A DNA stretch of 64,000 nt from SIG607 sp045601805 (GCA_045601805.1 JAZSAJ010000025.1:25689-89688), one strand, 5' to 3'. Shown: positions 7,546-15,523, counted from the first letter of the stretch. Numbers and translations: made by a program. Notes: generated from the letters alone by a model not told the origin.

Positions 7546-9000
7546 TTATTTCATATCCGCAATTTTTAATGAAGCGTTATAAAGTTCATTAAATTTGCGG
7601 TATTTTGTGTTTAGTTTTTCGCTTTGTTTCGGGGTAAATTCACGAACAAAAGCAATATTTTTTGTTGCTTCTTCTAAATTTTCATAAACTCCGTCGGCCA
7701 CCATTGCAACTATTGCGGCACCAAGACAAGCCGCTTCTTTTTCGGCGGGAATTTTAATGGGAATACCCGTAATATCGGCTTGAAGCTGACACCAAACTTC
7801 ACTTTTTGCACCGCCGCCCGTTGCAATAATGCAATTAACGGCAGTGCCCTTTTCTTTAATGGCGTCACAGTTCTTCTTTAACACAAATGCAACGCCTTCC
7901 ATAACGGCATAAGCCATATCAAAAGCATCGTGCTCACCTCTAAGGCCCCAAAAAACGCCTGTGGCATTGCTGTGGAATTCGGGTGCGTTGGTGCCCACCA
8001 AATAAGGCAAAAACAAAATATCGGGGCTTTCTCTTTCTGCCAAAACTTTGTTAAGCATATTATAATCAACGTCTTTCATACAACTGCGCTTAAACCATTC
8101 AAGCGAAACACCGCCGCTTTCGGCAACAGGAAGCATTACGGGGGTGTTTGGCAAAAAGCCGTAATGCATTGCAACGCCCAAATTTTTATTTTGGCTTTCT
8201 TCTGCCTGCACCGCCATTGCCATAACTGTACCGGTTGAAAGGGTTACTTCGCCCCCCTTAACATTACCGGTACCTATCATGCCTGCAAAGTGGTCAAGTG
8301 TGCCAACGTTTACCTTAGTACCCGCCAAAATGCCAAGTTCTTTTGCAACATTTTCTTTAATGCAGCCCACCGTGGTGCATGGTTCACAAAGGGGCGGAAG
8401 TTGGCTTTCCTTTATGCCAATGGCGTTAAGCATTTTTTGCCAATAACATTTACTATATATATCAAAGTAAAAAGAAAAGGTTGCAATAGACATATCGCAA
8501 AACTTTTCACCCGTAAGGAAGTAAACAACATAGTCCTTTAAAAGCATATAACAGTGGGCTTTTTCAAAAATTTCGGGGCGGTTGTTTTTAAACCACAAAA
8601 TTTTTGTTGCGGGCCAGGTGGGTAAAACCGCTTGTTGTCCTGTTATGGCTTCGCACTCAAGAGAAGTAAACTGCTTTTCTAAAATTTTACATTCTTCATA
8701 TGAGCGTTCGTCCATCCAAGACACCGCGTTGGTTAGCGGAAGCCCCTCGCTATTCAGTACAACAAGTGTTTCGGCTTGGCCGGTAAAGGCAATATGTTTA
8801 ATTTCTTTAATGCAGTTTTTTGCAAACATTTCTTTAAGAAGTATTAGTAAAGTTTCGCAATAAAGAATAGCGTCAAACTCAACAAAGCCATTTTCTCTTA
8901 TGTACTCTACACCCTTGCTTTCGCGGGCAATAAGTTTCATATTGCCGTCGTATATGGCGGCTTTTATGTTTGTTGAGCCAAGGTCAATTCCTATATACAT
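7546..9000 (-). CDS. FGGY-family carbohydrate kinase
   Basis: 484-residue cytoplasmic sugar kinase of the ASKHA/FGGY fold. The N-terminal phosphate-1 motif IGIDLGSTNIKAA (3-15), substrate-side motif WMDERS, GTLDHFAGMIGTG (about 240), the adenosine motif IIATGGGAKSEVWCQLQADI (about 391-410) and KEAACLGAAIVA (near 420) are all intact. The length fits xylulokinase/gluconokinase relatives. It should phosphorylate a keto-sugar or polyol delivered by the adjacent isomerase-like enzyme; the sugar is not identifiable from sequence. AGGAG precedes the ATG. It lies 15 bp downstream of the isomerase-like gene in one operon. Confidence 0.88.
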   Translation of the reverse strand: MYIGIDLGSTNIKAAIYDGNMKLIARESKGVEYIRENGFVEFDAILYCETLLILLKEMFAKNCIKEIKHIAFTGQAETLVVLNSEGLPLTNAVSWMDERSYEECKILEKQFTSLECEAITGQQAVLPTWPATKILWFKNNRPEIFEKAHCYMLLKDYVVYFLTGEKFCDMSIATFSFYFDIYSKCYWQKMLNAIGIKESQLPPLCEPCTTVGCIKENVAKELGILAGTKVNVGTLDHFAGMIGTGNVKGGEVTLSTGTVMAMAVQAEESQNKNLGVAMHYGFLPNTPVMLPVAESGGVSLEWFKRSCMKDVDYNMLNKVLAERESPDILFLPYLVGTNAPEFHSNATGVFWGLRGEHDAFDMAYAVMEGVAFVLKKNCDAIKEKGTAVNCIIATGGGAKSEVWCQLQADITGIPIKIPAEKEAACLGAAIVAMVADGVYENLEEATKNIAFVREFTPKQSEKLNTKYRKFNELYNASLKIADMK

Positions 9001-9015
9001 ATATATAACTCCTGT

Positions 9016-10374
9016 TTACATAACAAGTTCAATGTCTGCCATTTTGCAGAAATCTTTAATTTCTTCGGTATAATCGCCGTAAGCAACAATAACGTGTTGG
9101 CAAGAAACCTTTTGTGCAAAATCTTCAACCGTTGTTTTATCGGGGAACACTTCTAAACTGGGAAGTTGCGGTGCAGGGTCGTCCCATCCGTATTCATTCC
9201 AGGCAGGCGGAGTTTTAGCGTCGGCTGTGTAAACATGCATTTTATATTTTCCGTTTATGTAGAAAAGGCGTGCGCAGGTAACGTAACCCGTTTTAACCTT
9301 TGAAACATTTAAAAGCGATGAATTAAGCAACCCAAAAGCCGCAGGTAAAACGGTAACATCGCCGTCGGTTGCGGCTTTTGGTATAAAATCGGGCACACCA
9401 ATAAGCATACTATTTTCAAAAAATTCATAGTATTCAAGATACGGAACCGTTTGGCCTGATAAATATTTCATTATAAGTTGGGTAACTGCACCCAAAACGT
9501 CGTTTTCGGGAACAGTAAGAACACCGTAATAATGTTCAAGCAGCATAAACACCATAGCGGGCGGGAAACCCATAAGTTTTTTCATTCCGTCAACATCAAT
9601 AAGGGTAATTGCTTCAAGTCCCCTTTCTTTAATTTTCATACCAATTGCCAAAGCGTATTTTACGCCGTTTTCAATAACAGAATCATCACATTCCTTTTTG
9701 AAAACCCAATTTTCTTTAACGAATTTTACGCCGTCATCAATATCTTTTTGGTTTGATTTTTCAAGGTTTTGCACCATTTCAAGCATTTCAAACGGCTCAA
9801 CCTCTACACCAAGCTGTCCACGCATAGAATTACCTTCAAACTGTGTGCCGTATAAAAGCATATCGCGGTAACCCATTGTGCCAACACGCGCGTCGCGAAG
9901 CGCTTTCTTTGCACAGCAAGCGGTAAGAAAAGCATTTATTTTCTTTAACGGGTAGGGTTTTTCAATAATGTTATAAACATATTTAAAGGTGTAACCAAGC
10001 ACTTGGAAGGTTGGGCGAATAGCGGTGGTTCCTGCCTGTTCGGCGGTGGTAATAATTCTGCCGTTTTCTTTCCAACCGCAAAGCCCCCACAAAAGCATGG
10101 GCAAATGGCGGAATTTGTCGGTAACGCGTACAACCGCGTGGGTGGGTATCCAACCCGCAACGCAAACAACAATAGCGCTCATATCGTGTGGCAAAAGTTT
10201 TGCCACGGCGCTGTCGGCGGTTTTATATTCGGGGTCATCAATTACAAGACCCGCATCAATTACTTCGTAACCAAGCGAAGAAATTACCTTTAACCCCTCG
10301 TCGTGTTTCATATTAAGGCGTTCTATTGGGGTGTTTACTTCGCCAAAGCAAATAAAACCAATTTTTTTGTTCAT
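9016..10374 (-). CDS. L-fucose/L-arabinose isomerase-like protein
   Basis: 452 residues. The start (MNKKIGFICFGEVNTP) and the middle (VVCVAGWIPTHAVVRVTDKF, LLWGLCGW, and ARVGTMGYRDMLLYGTQFEG) follow the fucose-isomerase-like fold, where related enzymes interconvert aldose and ketose with Mn(II). The C-terminal part is more divergent (GDVTVLPAAFGLLNSSLLNVS, then TGYVTCARLFY and HVYTADAK). It is shorter than E. coli FucI (about 590 aa), nearer to the 450-aa uncharacterised branch. It lies between the DeoR regulator and the FGGY kinase with gaps of 11 and 15 bp, so it probably makes the kinase substrate. Confidence 0.8.
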   Translation of the reverse strand: MNKKIGFICFGEVNTPIERLNMKHDEGLKVISSLGYEVIDAGLVIDDPEYKTADSAVAKLLPHDMSAIVVCVAGWIPTHAVVRVTDKFRHLPMLLWGLCGWKENGRIITTAEQAGTTAIRPTFQVLGYTFKYVYNIIEKPYPLKKINAFLTACCAKKALRDARVGTMGYRDMLLYGTQFEGNSMRGQLGVEVEPFEMLEMVQNLEKSNQKDIDDGVKFVKENWVFKKECDDSVIENGVKYALAIGMKIKERGLEAITLIDVDGMKKLMGFPPAMVFMLLEHYYGVLTVPENDVLGAVTQLIMKYLSGQTVPYLEYYEFFENSMLIGVPDFIPKAATDGDVTVLPAAFGLLNSSLLNVSKVKTGYVTCARLFYINGKYKMHVYTADAKTPPAWNEYGWDDPAPQLPSLEVFPDKTTVEDFAQKVSCQHVIVAYGDYTEEIKDFCKMADIELVM

Positions 10375-10385
10375 AATTTTTCTCC

Positions 10386-11090
10386 TTAACTGTTTGTAAT
10401 TACACTTATTTTATCGTTTATTGTGCATACGAACGAAAAACCGTTTCGCCCAATTTTGCTGCTGTCGGCCGCAATAAGAGTTTTGCTTGACCTTGATATC
10501 ATAATGCGGTCTAAAATTGCTTCTTCGGTGTGGCAGGTGGCAATATCGCCCGTGTCGCTTACGCCGTCAACCGAAAGTATTGCCCAGTCGGCGCTAAAAA
10601 GGTTTAATTGTTCTTGGGCTACCACGCCGTATGTAAAACTGTAATGCGAATTTACTTCGCCGCCCAAAAGTATTACCCTAAAGCCCGAAATACTGCCAAG
10701 TTCTGCCGCGATTTCAAAGGAATTTGTAACAATATTTAAGTTTCGTTTGGTGGTTTTTAGCTTTTGGGCAACCACCAAAGAAGTTGTGCCCGAATTTATA
10801 AAAAGCGTATCGCCGTTTTTAATTAGTTCTTCAATTTTTTCGGCAATTTCGGTTTTTTGCGCCATATTTGTTATGGCTTTTTGGCCGCCAATTAAATCTT
10901 GGTTAACAAGCGCGCCGCCGTTAATGCGAACAAGTTTGCCTTCGCTTGCCAATGCATCTAAATCGTTTCTTATGGTAACGCTTGTGGCATCTAAAACTTC
11001 GCTTAATTCGCTAACCTGTACTCTGCCTTGTTGCGAAAGAATTTCTAAAATTTTGTTTCTTCTAATATCAATTTTAAGTTTGCTTTCCAA
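10386..11090 (-). CDS. DeoR/GlpR-family transcriptional regulator
   Basis: 234 residues. The N-terminal winged HTH (RRNKILEILSQQGRVQVSEL, then TSVTIRNDLDALASEGKLVRINGGAL) and a C-terminal sugar-phosphate sensor domain with NSGTTSLVVAQKL, VTNSFEIAAELG, SVDGVSDTGDIATCHTEEA and AADSSKIGRNGF are classical for the family. These repress sugar operons until a phosphorylated sugar binds. The start is TTG at 11090, with AAAGGGG overlapping the stop of the SIS gene 5 bp upstream. Its likely target is the divergent promoter region at 11.70-11.86 kb. Confidence 0.9.
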   Translation of the reverse strand: MESKLKIDIRRNKILEILSQQGRVQVSELSEVLDATSVTIRNDLDALASEGKLVRINGGALVNQDLIGGQKAITNMAQKTEIAEKIEELIKNGDTLFINSGTTSLVVAQKLKTTKRNLNIVTNSFEIAAELGSISGFRVILLGGEVNSHYSFTYGVVAQEQLNLFSADWAILSVDGVSDTGDIATCHTEEAILDRIMISRSSKTLIAADSSKIGRNGFSFVCTINDKISVITNS

Positions 11091-11095
11091 AAAAT

Positions 11096-11701
11096 TTATT
11101 CCCCTTTCTTATTAAGACGCTCGCCAACTGCACCGCCCGGGTGAATTAAAGCAAACTGTTCTTTTTGGTAATCGGTTTCCATAATCATTGCCGCTTGAAG
11201 CGCATGGAAAATCATGCAAAGCGCAGTGGTACTTGTTGTGCCCTGCATATTATATTTATCGGTTTCGCGGTTTACATACTGTTTAAGCACAACATCGGCC
11301 GCCTTTGCCAAGGGCGAATCAAGGTTTTCGGTAATAGTAATAACCTTAACACCCTTTGCCTTGCAAATATCTAAAATTGGGAAAAGTTCTTTTGTTGCCC
11401 CCCCGCGTGAAGCAAACACACAAACATCGCCTTTTTGCAAATACCCCGTTCCGCCGTGCACCGCTTCGGCAGGGGAAATAAATTTTGCAGGGCGTTCAAT
11501 ACAGCACATTAAATGCGCAAAGTGCATACAGGCAATGCCCGAATGACCGCAACCCGACGCGCCAATTCTTGTAGCACTGCACAAAAGTTCAACTGCATTT
11601 GAAAAAGCAGTTTCGTTAAAATAATTTTTCATTTCTTTAAGGCAATCTGACTCTATATCAAAAGCGTTTTTTGCCGAATTTAAAGCGTTTTTACTTATCA
11701 C
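11096..11701 (-). CDS. SIS-domain sugar-phosphate isomerase-like protein
   Basis: 201 residues forming a single SIS domain: IGASGCGHSGIACMHFAHLM (nucleotide/sugar-phosphate loop, about 47-66), FASRGGATKELFPILDICKAKGVKVITIT (about 98-126) and a C-terminal QGTTSTTALCMIFHAL helix. It resembles KpsF/GutQ arabinose-5-phosphate isomerases without their CBS domains, or 3-hexulose-6-phosphate isomerase-type proteins. The start is GTG with GGGGGC upstream. It is the first gene of the leftward operon and presumably isomerises a phosphorylated intermediate of the pathway. Confidence 0.82.
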   Translation of the reverse strand: MISKNALNSAKNAFDIESDCLKEMKNYFNETAFSNAVELLCSATRIGASGCGHSGIACMHFAHLMCCIERPAKFISPAEAVHGGTGYLQKGDVCVFASRGGATKELFPILDICKAKGVKVITITENLDSPLAKAADVVLKQYVNRETDKYNMQGTTSTTALCMIFHALQAAMIMETDYQKEQFALIHPGGAVGERLNKKGE

Positions 11702-11723
11702 AATAAAAGCCCCCTTTTTTTAT

Positions 11724-11752
11724 ATAATATATCAACCTTATTATTTTTACAA
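11724..11752 (-). promoter_or_regulatory. Leftward promoter of the sugar operon
   Basis: TTGTAA (11752-11747) and TATTAT (11729-11724) are spaced by 17 bp, about 23 bp upstream of the GTG start at 11701. Confidence 0.5.
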
Positions 11753-11764
11753 TAGTTTTTTGCC

Positions 11765-11789
11765 AAAAAACAAATATTTTTTGTTTTTT
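11765..11789. promoter_or_regulatory. Candidate DeoR operator (palindrome)
   Basis: Perfect 10-bp arms AAAAAACAAA (11765-11774) and TTTGTTTTTT (11780-11789) with 5 bp between them, midway between the divergent promoters. A position controlling both operons fits the adjacent DeoR gene; assignment to that protein is inference. Confidence 0.5.
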
Positions 11790-11800
11790 AGAAAATATTG

Positions 11801-11828
11801 TTGACTAAATAGAAAAAAACAGTATAAT
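11801..11828 (+). promoter_or_regulatory. Rightward promoter of the TIM-yjbQ operon
   Basis: TTGACT (11801-11806) and TATAAT (11823-11828) spaced by 16 bp, 35 bp before the ATG at 11864. Confidence 0.75.
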
Positions 11829-11863
11829 TATATACGAAAACTGTTTATGAGAGGAAATTTGCA

Positions 11864-12562
11864 ATGAAAAGAAAAGTCAATTTGCCTTTTTTTGAAATTG
11901 GTCCTAAATCTTATCTTTACGGCGACGATATTTTAGAACTTGCGCTTGTTGCCGATAAAGCCAGCGAAAAATACGGTGTTGATATAATTTTTACTTGCCC
12001 GATTGTTGACATACGAAGGGTTAAAGAAGCCACCAAAAACATTCATGTTTTTGCACCGCATATGGACGCAATTTACCCAGGGCGCGGTTTGGCGGATATT
12101 TTGCCTGAGTCACTTGTTGCCGCAGGGGCAGACGGCGTTATGCTTAACCACTGCGAAAAACCGCTAAGCTTTGAAGTACTTAAAGAAACTATTAAACGCG
12201 CAAATGAAGTTGGGCTTACCACCATTGTTTGCGCCGACAGTTTAGCAGATGCCGGTAAAATTGCAACCCTAAACCCCGATATAATTGTTGCCGAGCCAAG
12301 CGAACTTATTGGCACGGGTGTTTCGGTTGGCGAAGAATATGTTGCAGCCGCAACAAAATCGGTTAAAGATGTTAACCCAAATATTTTGGTGTTAACCGCC
12401 GCAGGTATTGCAAACGGCGAAGATGTTTATAACACCATTATTGCAGGGGCAGACGCAACCGGCTCTTCTTCGGGTGTTGCAAAGGCAGAAGACCGCGCCG
12501 CTATGGTAAATGAAATGATAAGCGCCGTTCGCCGTGCTTATGACGAACGAAACAATAAATAA
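11864..12562 (+). CDS. Archaeal-type triosephosphate isomerase family protein
   Basis: 232 residues, the short TIM-barrel form typical of archaeal triosephosphate isomerases (bacterial TpiA is about 250 aa). Catalytic positions are visible: Lys in FEIGPKSY, His in MLNHCEKP, Glu in VAEPSELIGTG, and the phosphate loop near LVLTAAGIANGEDVYNTI and GATGSSSGVAKA. As a second-type isomerase inside a sugar cluster it probably isomerises a C3 or C4 keto/aldose phosphate produced by the pathway, as EryH-type TIM relatives do in erythritol use, rather than serving glycolysis. That substrate is inference. GAGAGG lies before the ATG; yjbQ follows 14 bp downstream. Confidence 0.85.
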   Translation: MKRKVNLPFFEIGPKSYLYGDDILELALVADKASEKYGVDIIFTCPIVDIRRVKEATKNIHVFAPHMDAIYPGRGLADILPESLVAAGADGVMLNHCEKPLSFEVLKETIKRANEVGLTTIVCADSLADAGKIATLNPDIIVAEPSELIGTGVSVGEEYVAAATKSVKDVNPNILVLTAAGIANGEDVYNTIIAGADATGSSSGVAKAEDRAAMVNEMISAVRRAYDERNNK

Positions 12563-12576
12563 TAAGGAGAATAAAA

Positions 12577-13197
12577 ATGGAATTTAAAGTTTATCAAAAG
12601 GAATTGGAATTACAGTCTCGCGGTTGGATACCCACTTTCCACGATGTTTCTAAGGAAGTTATGGAAATTGTAAAGGCATCGGGCATTAAAAACGGTACCG
12701 TTTGCATTGCTTCCCACCACACAACCTGCTCGGTTATGATTCAGGAATGTTCACATGATATTGACACCTTTGATTTAGAGTATCTTCAGCACGACCTTTT
12801 AGATATAATGAGAAAACTTATTCCCGATTATACCAACGAAGGCGACTACCGCCATCCCGGCCCCATTCACGCTCAGTTTGGCCGTTATGTAAACGAACCG
12901 GGCAACTATACCTCAATGAACACCGACGGTCACCTTAGAAGCGTATTCTTTGGCAGAAGCGAAACAATGACCATTAAAGACGGTGTGCTTGACGGCGGCG
13001 AATTTGCACACATTTACTTTATTGACTGGGACCACGTAAGAGCCCGTCACAGACAGCTTAACGTAACCGTTATGGGTACTACCGAAGATGTTGAAGACCG
13101 CAAATGGAACGGCGGCGAAACCATTAACACACTTCGCAAGTTTACCGACGAAGAAAAAGCATACGATATTCATTACGATTTACAACAAAAACGATAA
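12577..13197 (+). CDS. yjbQ: YjbQ/UPF0047 family protein, long form
   Basis: 206 residues, longer than the usual 130-140. The conserved core is present: ASHHTTCSVMIQECSHDIDTF (corresponding to HTTAS..NENADP), HPGPIHAQF, NTDGHLRSVFFGRSETMTIKDG, and GEFAHIYFIDWDHVRARHRQLNVTVMG. Family members have a metal-binding beta fold and show weak thiamine-phosphate synthase activity in vitro, but their physiological role is unsettled. Here an insert between the two motifs and a 30-residue tail (KFTDEEKAYDIHYDLQQKR) make it a variant. It is cotranscribed with the TIM-like gene and ends at a terminator, so a role in carbohydrate-phosphate chemistry is suggested. Confidence 0.85.
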   Translation: MEFKVYQKELELQSRGWIPTFHDVSKEVMEIVKASGIKNGTVCIASHHTTCSVMIQECSHDIDTFDLEYLQHDLLDIMRKLIPDYTNEGDYRHPGPIHAQFGRYVNEPGNYTSMNTDGHLRSVFFGRSETMTIKDGVLDGGEFAHIYFIDWDHVRARHRQLNVTVMGTTEDVEDRKWNGGETINTLRKFTDEEKAYDIHYDLQQKR

Positions 13198-13202
13198 TTT
13201 TT

Positions 13203-13236
13203 TACCCGAGTGCAAAAAAGCACTCGGGTTTTTTTA
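13203..13236 (+). terminator. Terminator after yjbQ
   Basis: Arms ACCCGAGTGC / GCACTCGGGT with a six-A loop and a T7 run. Confidence 0.9.
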
Positions 13237-13247
13237 TAAAATAATTG

Positions 13248-13276
13248 TTGAAATTTTGACAAAGATATAATATAAT
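13248..13276 (+). promoter_or_regulatory. Promoter of pckA
   Basis: TTGAAA (13248-13253) and TATAAT (13271-13276), 17 bp apart, followed by a leader of about 70 nt to the pckA start. Confidence 0.7.
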
Positions 13277-13350
13277 GATAACGAAAATGGGGGAATATGG
13301 TGTTTTACACTTAATATCCTTTAAAATATTTTTCAGAGAGGAATAGCACA

Positions 13351-14955
13351 ATGAAACAACTTGATTTAACAAAATACGGCATTTTCGGTGCAAAAGAAGT
13401 TATTCACAACCCTTCTTTTGAAGAACTTTTTGCTGCCGAAACAGACCCTGCGCTTACAGGTTTTGAAAAGGGTGTTGAAACCGAACTTGGCGCAGTAAAT
13501 GTTATGACCGGTATTTACACAGGCCGTTCGCCCAAAGACAAATTTATTGTTATGGACGAAAACTCCAAAGACACCGTTTGGTGGACCAGCGATGAATTTA
13601 AAAACGACAACCACCCCTGCAGCATTGATACTTGGAACACTTTAAAAGACCTTGCTGTTAAAGAACTTTCCAACAAAAAACTTTATGTAATGGATGTTTT
13701 CTGCGGTACTAATGCCGATTCACGCATGGCTATCCGCTTTATTATGGAAGTTGCTTGGCAGGCACACTTTGTTAAAAATATGTTCATTGCGCCCACAGAA
13801 GAAGAACTCGCTAACTTTGAGCCCGACTTTATTAGCTACAACGCTTCTAAAGCAAAGGTAGAAAATTTCAAAGAATTAGGCCTTAATTCTGAAACCGCTG
13901 TTGTATTTAACATTACTTCCAAAGAACAGGTTATTCTTAACACCTGGTACGGCGGCGAAATGAAAAAAGGTATGTTCTCTATGATGAACTACTATTTGCC
14001 CCTTAAAGGTATGGCTTCAATGCACTGCTCGGCTAACACCGATATGAACGGCGAAAACACCGCGCTCTTCTTTGGTCTTTCGGGCACAGGTAAAACCACC
14101 CTTTCAACCGACCCCAAACGCTTGCTTATTGGCGACGACGAACACGGTTGGGACGACAACGGCGTATTCAACTTTGAAGGCGGTTGTTATGCAAAGGTTA
14201 TTAACCTTGATAAAGAAAGCGAACCCGACATTTACAATGCAATTAAACGCAACGCACTTTTGGAAAATGTTACAGTTGATGAAAACGGCGTTTGCGACTT
14301 TGCCGATGGTTCGGTAACCGAAAACACTCGTGTTTCTTACCCCATTGACCACATTGAAAAAATTGTTCGCCCCGTTTCTGCTGCACCCGACGCTAAAAAT
14401 GTTATCTTCCTTTCGGCCGACGCATTTGGCGTATTGCCTCCTGTTTCTGTTTTAACTCCCGAACAGGCACAGTACTACTTCCTTTCGGGCTTTACTTCTA
14501 AACTTGCAGGTACCGAACGCGGCATTACCGAACCCACACCTACTTTCTCGGCTTGTTTCGGTCAGGCATTCTTGGAATTACACCCCACAAAATATGCCGA
14601 AGAACTTGTTAAGAAAATGGAAAAGAGCGGTGCTAAAGCATATTTGGTAAACACCGGCTGGAACGGAAGCGGCAAGCGCATTTCTATTAAAGATACCCGT
14701 GGTATTATTGACGCAATACTTGATGGTTCTATTCTTAAAGCCAACACCAAAACAATTCCTTACTTTAACTTGGCAGTTCCCACTGAACTTCCGGGTGTTG
14801 ATACAGGTATTCTTGACCCGCGCGACACCTATGCCGATAAAGGCGTTTGGGAAGAAAAAGCAAAGGATTTAGCAAGCAGATTTGTTAAAAACTTTGAAAA
14901 ATACACCGGCAACGACGCAGGTAAAGCACTTGTTAAAGCTGGACCCGAACTTTAA
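13351..14955 (+). CDS. pckA: Phosphoenolpyruvate carboxykinase (ATP)
   Basis: 534-residue cytosolic enzyme interconverting oxaloacetate + ATP with PEP + CO2 + ADP. Visible motifs: TGIYTGRSPKDKFIV (substrate loop, about 52-66), MHCSANTDMNG with the metal-binding region (about 225), kinase-1a P-loop GLSGTGKTTLS (about 241-251), metal-binding LIGDDEHGWDD (about 258-268), and NTGWNGSGKRISIKDTR near 434. Length matches the ATP-type family. The ATG follows GAGAGG. It has its own promoter and terminator. Codon choice is more C-rich at third positions than in its neighbours, as expected for a highly expressed gene. In anaerobic Clostridia it can run toward oxaloacetate. Confidence 0.97.
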   Translation: MKQLDLTKYGIFGAKEVIHNPSFEELFAAETDPALTGFEKGVETELGAVNVMTGIYTGRSPKDKFIVMDENSKDTVWWTSDEFKNDNHPCSIDTWNTLKDLAVKELSNKKLYVMDVFCGTNADSRMAIRFIMEVAWQAHFVKNMFIAPTEEELANFEPDFISYNASKAKVENFKELGLNSETAVVFNITSKEQVILNTWYGGEMKKGMFSMMNYYLPLKGMASMHCSANTDMNGENTALFFGLSGTGKTTLSTDPKRLLIGDDEHGWDDNGVFNFEGGCYAKVINLDKESEPDIYNAIKRNALLENVTVDENGVCDFADGSVTENTRVSYPIDHIEKIVRPVSAAPDAKNVIFLSADAFGVLPPVSVLTPEQAQYYFLSGFTSKLAGTERGITEPTPTFSACFGQAFLELHPTKYAEELVKKMEKSGAKAYLVNTGWNGSGKRISIKDTRGIIDAILDGSILKANTKTIPYFNLAVPTELPGVDTGILDPRDTYADKGVWEEKAKDLASRFVKNFEKYTGNDAGKALVKAGPEL

Positions 14956-14966
14956 TTAAAACTAAA

Positions 14967-14997
14967 ACCCAACTTCACTTGAAGTTGGGTTTTTTAT
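14967..14997 (+). terminator. Terminator of pckA, shared with the convergent HTH gene
   Basis: Arms AACCCAACTTCA / TGAAGTTGGGTT followed by a T run; it overlaps the 3' end of the leftward HTH gene. Confidence 0.85.
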
Positions 14998-15191
14998 TTA
15001 ATATATTCAATTATATCTTCTATTTTGCAGTCAAGCGCAGCGCAAAGTTTGTCTAATGTTTTGGTTGTAATGTTTTCGTTTGCTTTAAGCCGTCTTACCG
15101 TTTTGCTGTCAATTCCGCACTTTTCCCTTAAGGTATAGGTTGAAAAACCTTTTTCTTTCATTGTTATAAAGAGTTTTTCGTAACTTATCAT
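14994..15191 (-). CDS. Small Cro/CI-type HTH regulator
   Basis: 65 residues, nearly all one HTH domain: MISYEKLFITMKEKGFSTYT, then LREKCGIDSKTVRRLKANENITTKTLDKLCAALDCKIEDIIEYI, matching YozG-like single-domain repressors. The ATG at 15191 sits 7 nt after GGAGGGG; an in-frame ATG at 15209 would overlap that site. It is divergent from a 49-codon microprotein gene whose 5' end is its mirror image (14-bp perfect inverted arms covering both ribosome sites and start codons). It probably represses both genes through the palindrome between them. Confidence 0.85.
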   Translation of the reverse strand: MISYEKLFITMKEKGFSTYTLREKCGIDSKTVRRLKANENITTKTLDKLCAALDCKIEDIIEYIK

Positions 15192-15202
15192 AAAACCCCT
15201 CC

Positions 15203-15231
15203 TTGACAATAAATATTATGGGGGTTATAAT
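15203..15231 (+). promoter_or_regulatory. Consensus promoter of the microprotein gene
   Basis: Perfect TTGACA (15203-15208) and TATAAT (15226-15231), 17 bp apart. Confidence 0.8.
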
Positions 15232-15267
15232 CTAAAATATTAAGGGGATATAATCCCCATATTTTAG
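15232..15267. promoter_or_regulatory. Nested palindrome, candidate HTH operator
   Basis: Outer arms CTAAAATAT / ATATTTTAG enclose inner arms GGGGAT / ATCCCC around ATA. A related half-site, GGGGGTTATAATC, overlaps the -10 box of the rightward promoter just upstream. Confidence 0.6.
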
Positions 15268-15277
15268 GAGGGGTTTT

Positions 15278-15427
15278 ATGGCTGATTACAAACAAATGTA
15301 TTTAACCTTGCTTGACGCAACCGAAAAAGCAATGAAAGAACTTGTTTCTGCACAGCGTGCTTGCGAAGAACTTTTTGTTCTTTCAAGCGAAGAAGAAGAC
15401 AAAGAAAAAGCAAAAAACAACAAATAA
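15278..15427 (+). CDS. 49-residue charged helical microprotein
   Basis: The frame begins MADYKQMYLTLLDATEKAMKE and ends in EEEDKEKAKNNK. The sequence is strongly helical and charged with leucine/alanine spacing suggestive of a short coiled coil (about 8-36); there is no signal peptide, Cys or known motif. Support for it being real: consensus promoter, GGAGGGG 7 nt before the ATG, a terminator directly after the stop, and divergence from an HTH regulator with mirrored control sequence. The function is not recognised. It could be the partner or target of the HTH protein. Confidence 0.75.
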   Translation: MADYKQMYLTLLDATEKAMKELVSAQRACEELFVLSSEEEDKEKAKNNK

Positions 15428-15431
15428 GCAT

Positions 15432-15466
15432 AAAACCGACTTTACAAAAAAGTCGGTTTTATTTTT
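15432..15466 (+). terminator. Terminator of the microprotein gene
   Basis: Arms AAAACCGACT / AGTCGGTTTT followed by ATTTTT. Confidence 0.85.
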
Positions 15467-15495
15467 ACATATTTTGTTTTTTTGTTTCATAGAAT
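15467..15495 (+). promoter_or_regulatory. Sigma-E-like promoter of spoIIID
   Basis: ACATATT (15467-15473) and CATAGAAT (15488-15495) are 14 bp apart. The Bacillus sigma-E consensus is KMATATT, 13-14 bp, CATACAAT, so 6 of 7 and 7 of 8 positions match. spoIIID is a known sigma-E regulon member. Confidence 0.65.
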
Positions 15496-15523
15496 AAAAC
15501 AAGTCCGCTTAGGAGTTGATTTT

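Noticed and set aside
13287..13346. 19-codon leader ORF before pckA
   Set aside because: The frame is open and ends at the pckA ribosome site, but its ATG is almost at the predicted transcript start and has no ribosome site; evidence is too weak.
13277..13350. Riboswitch in the pckA leader
   Set aside because: Only about 70 nt, no strong conserved stem or terminator/antiterminator pair visible.
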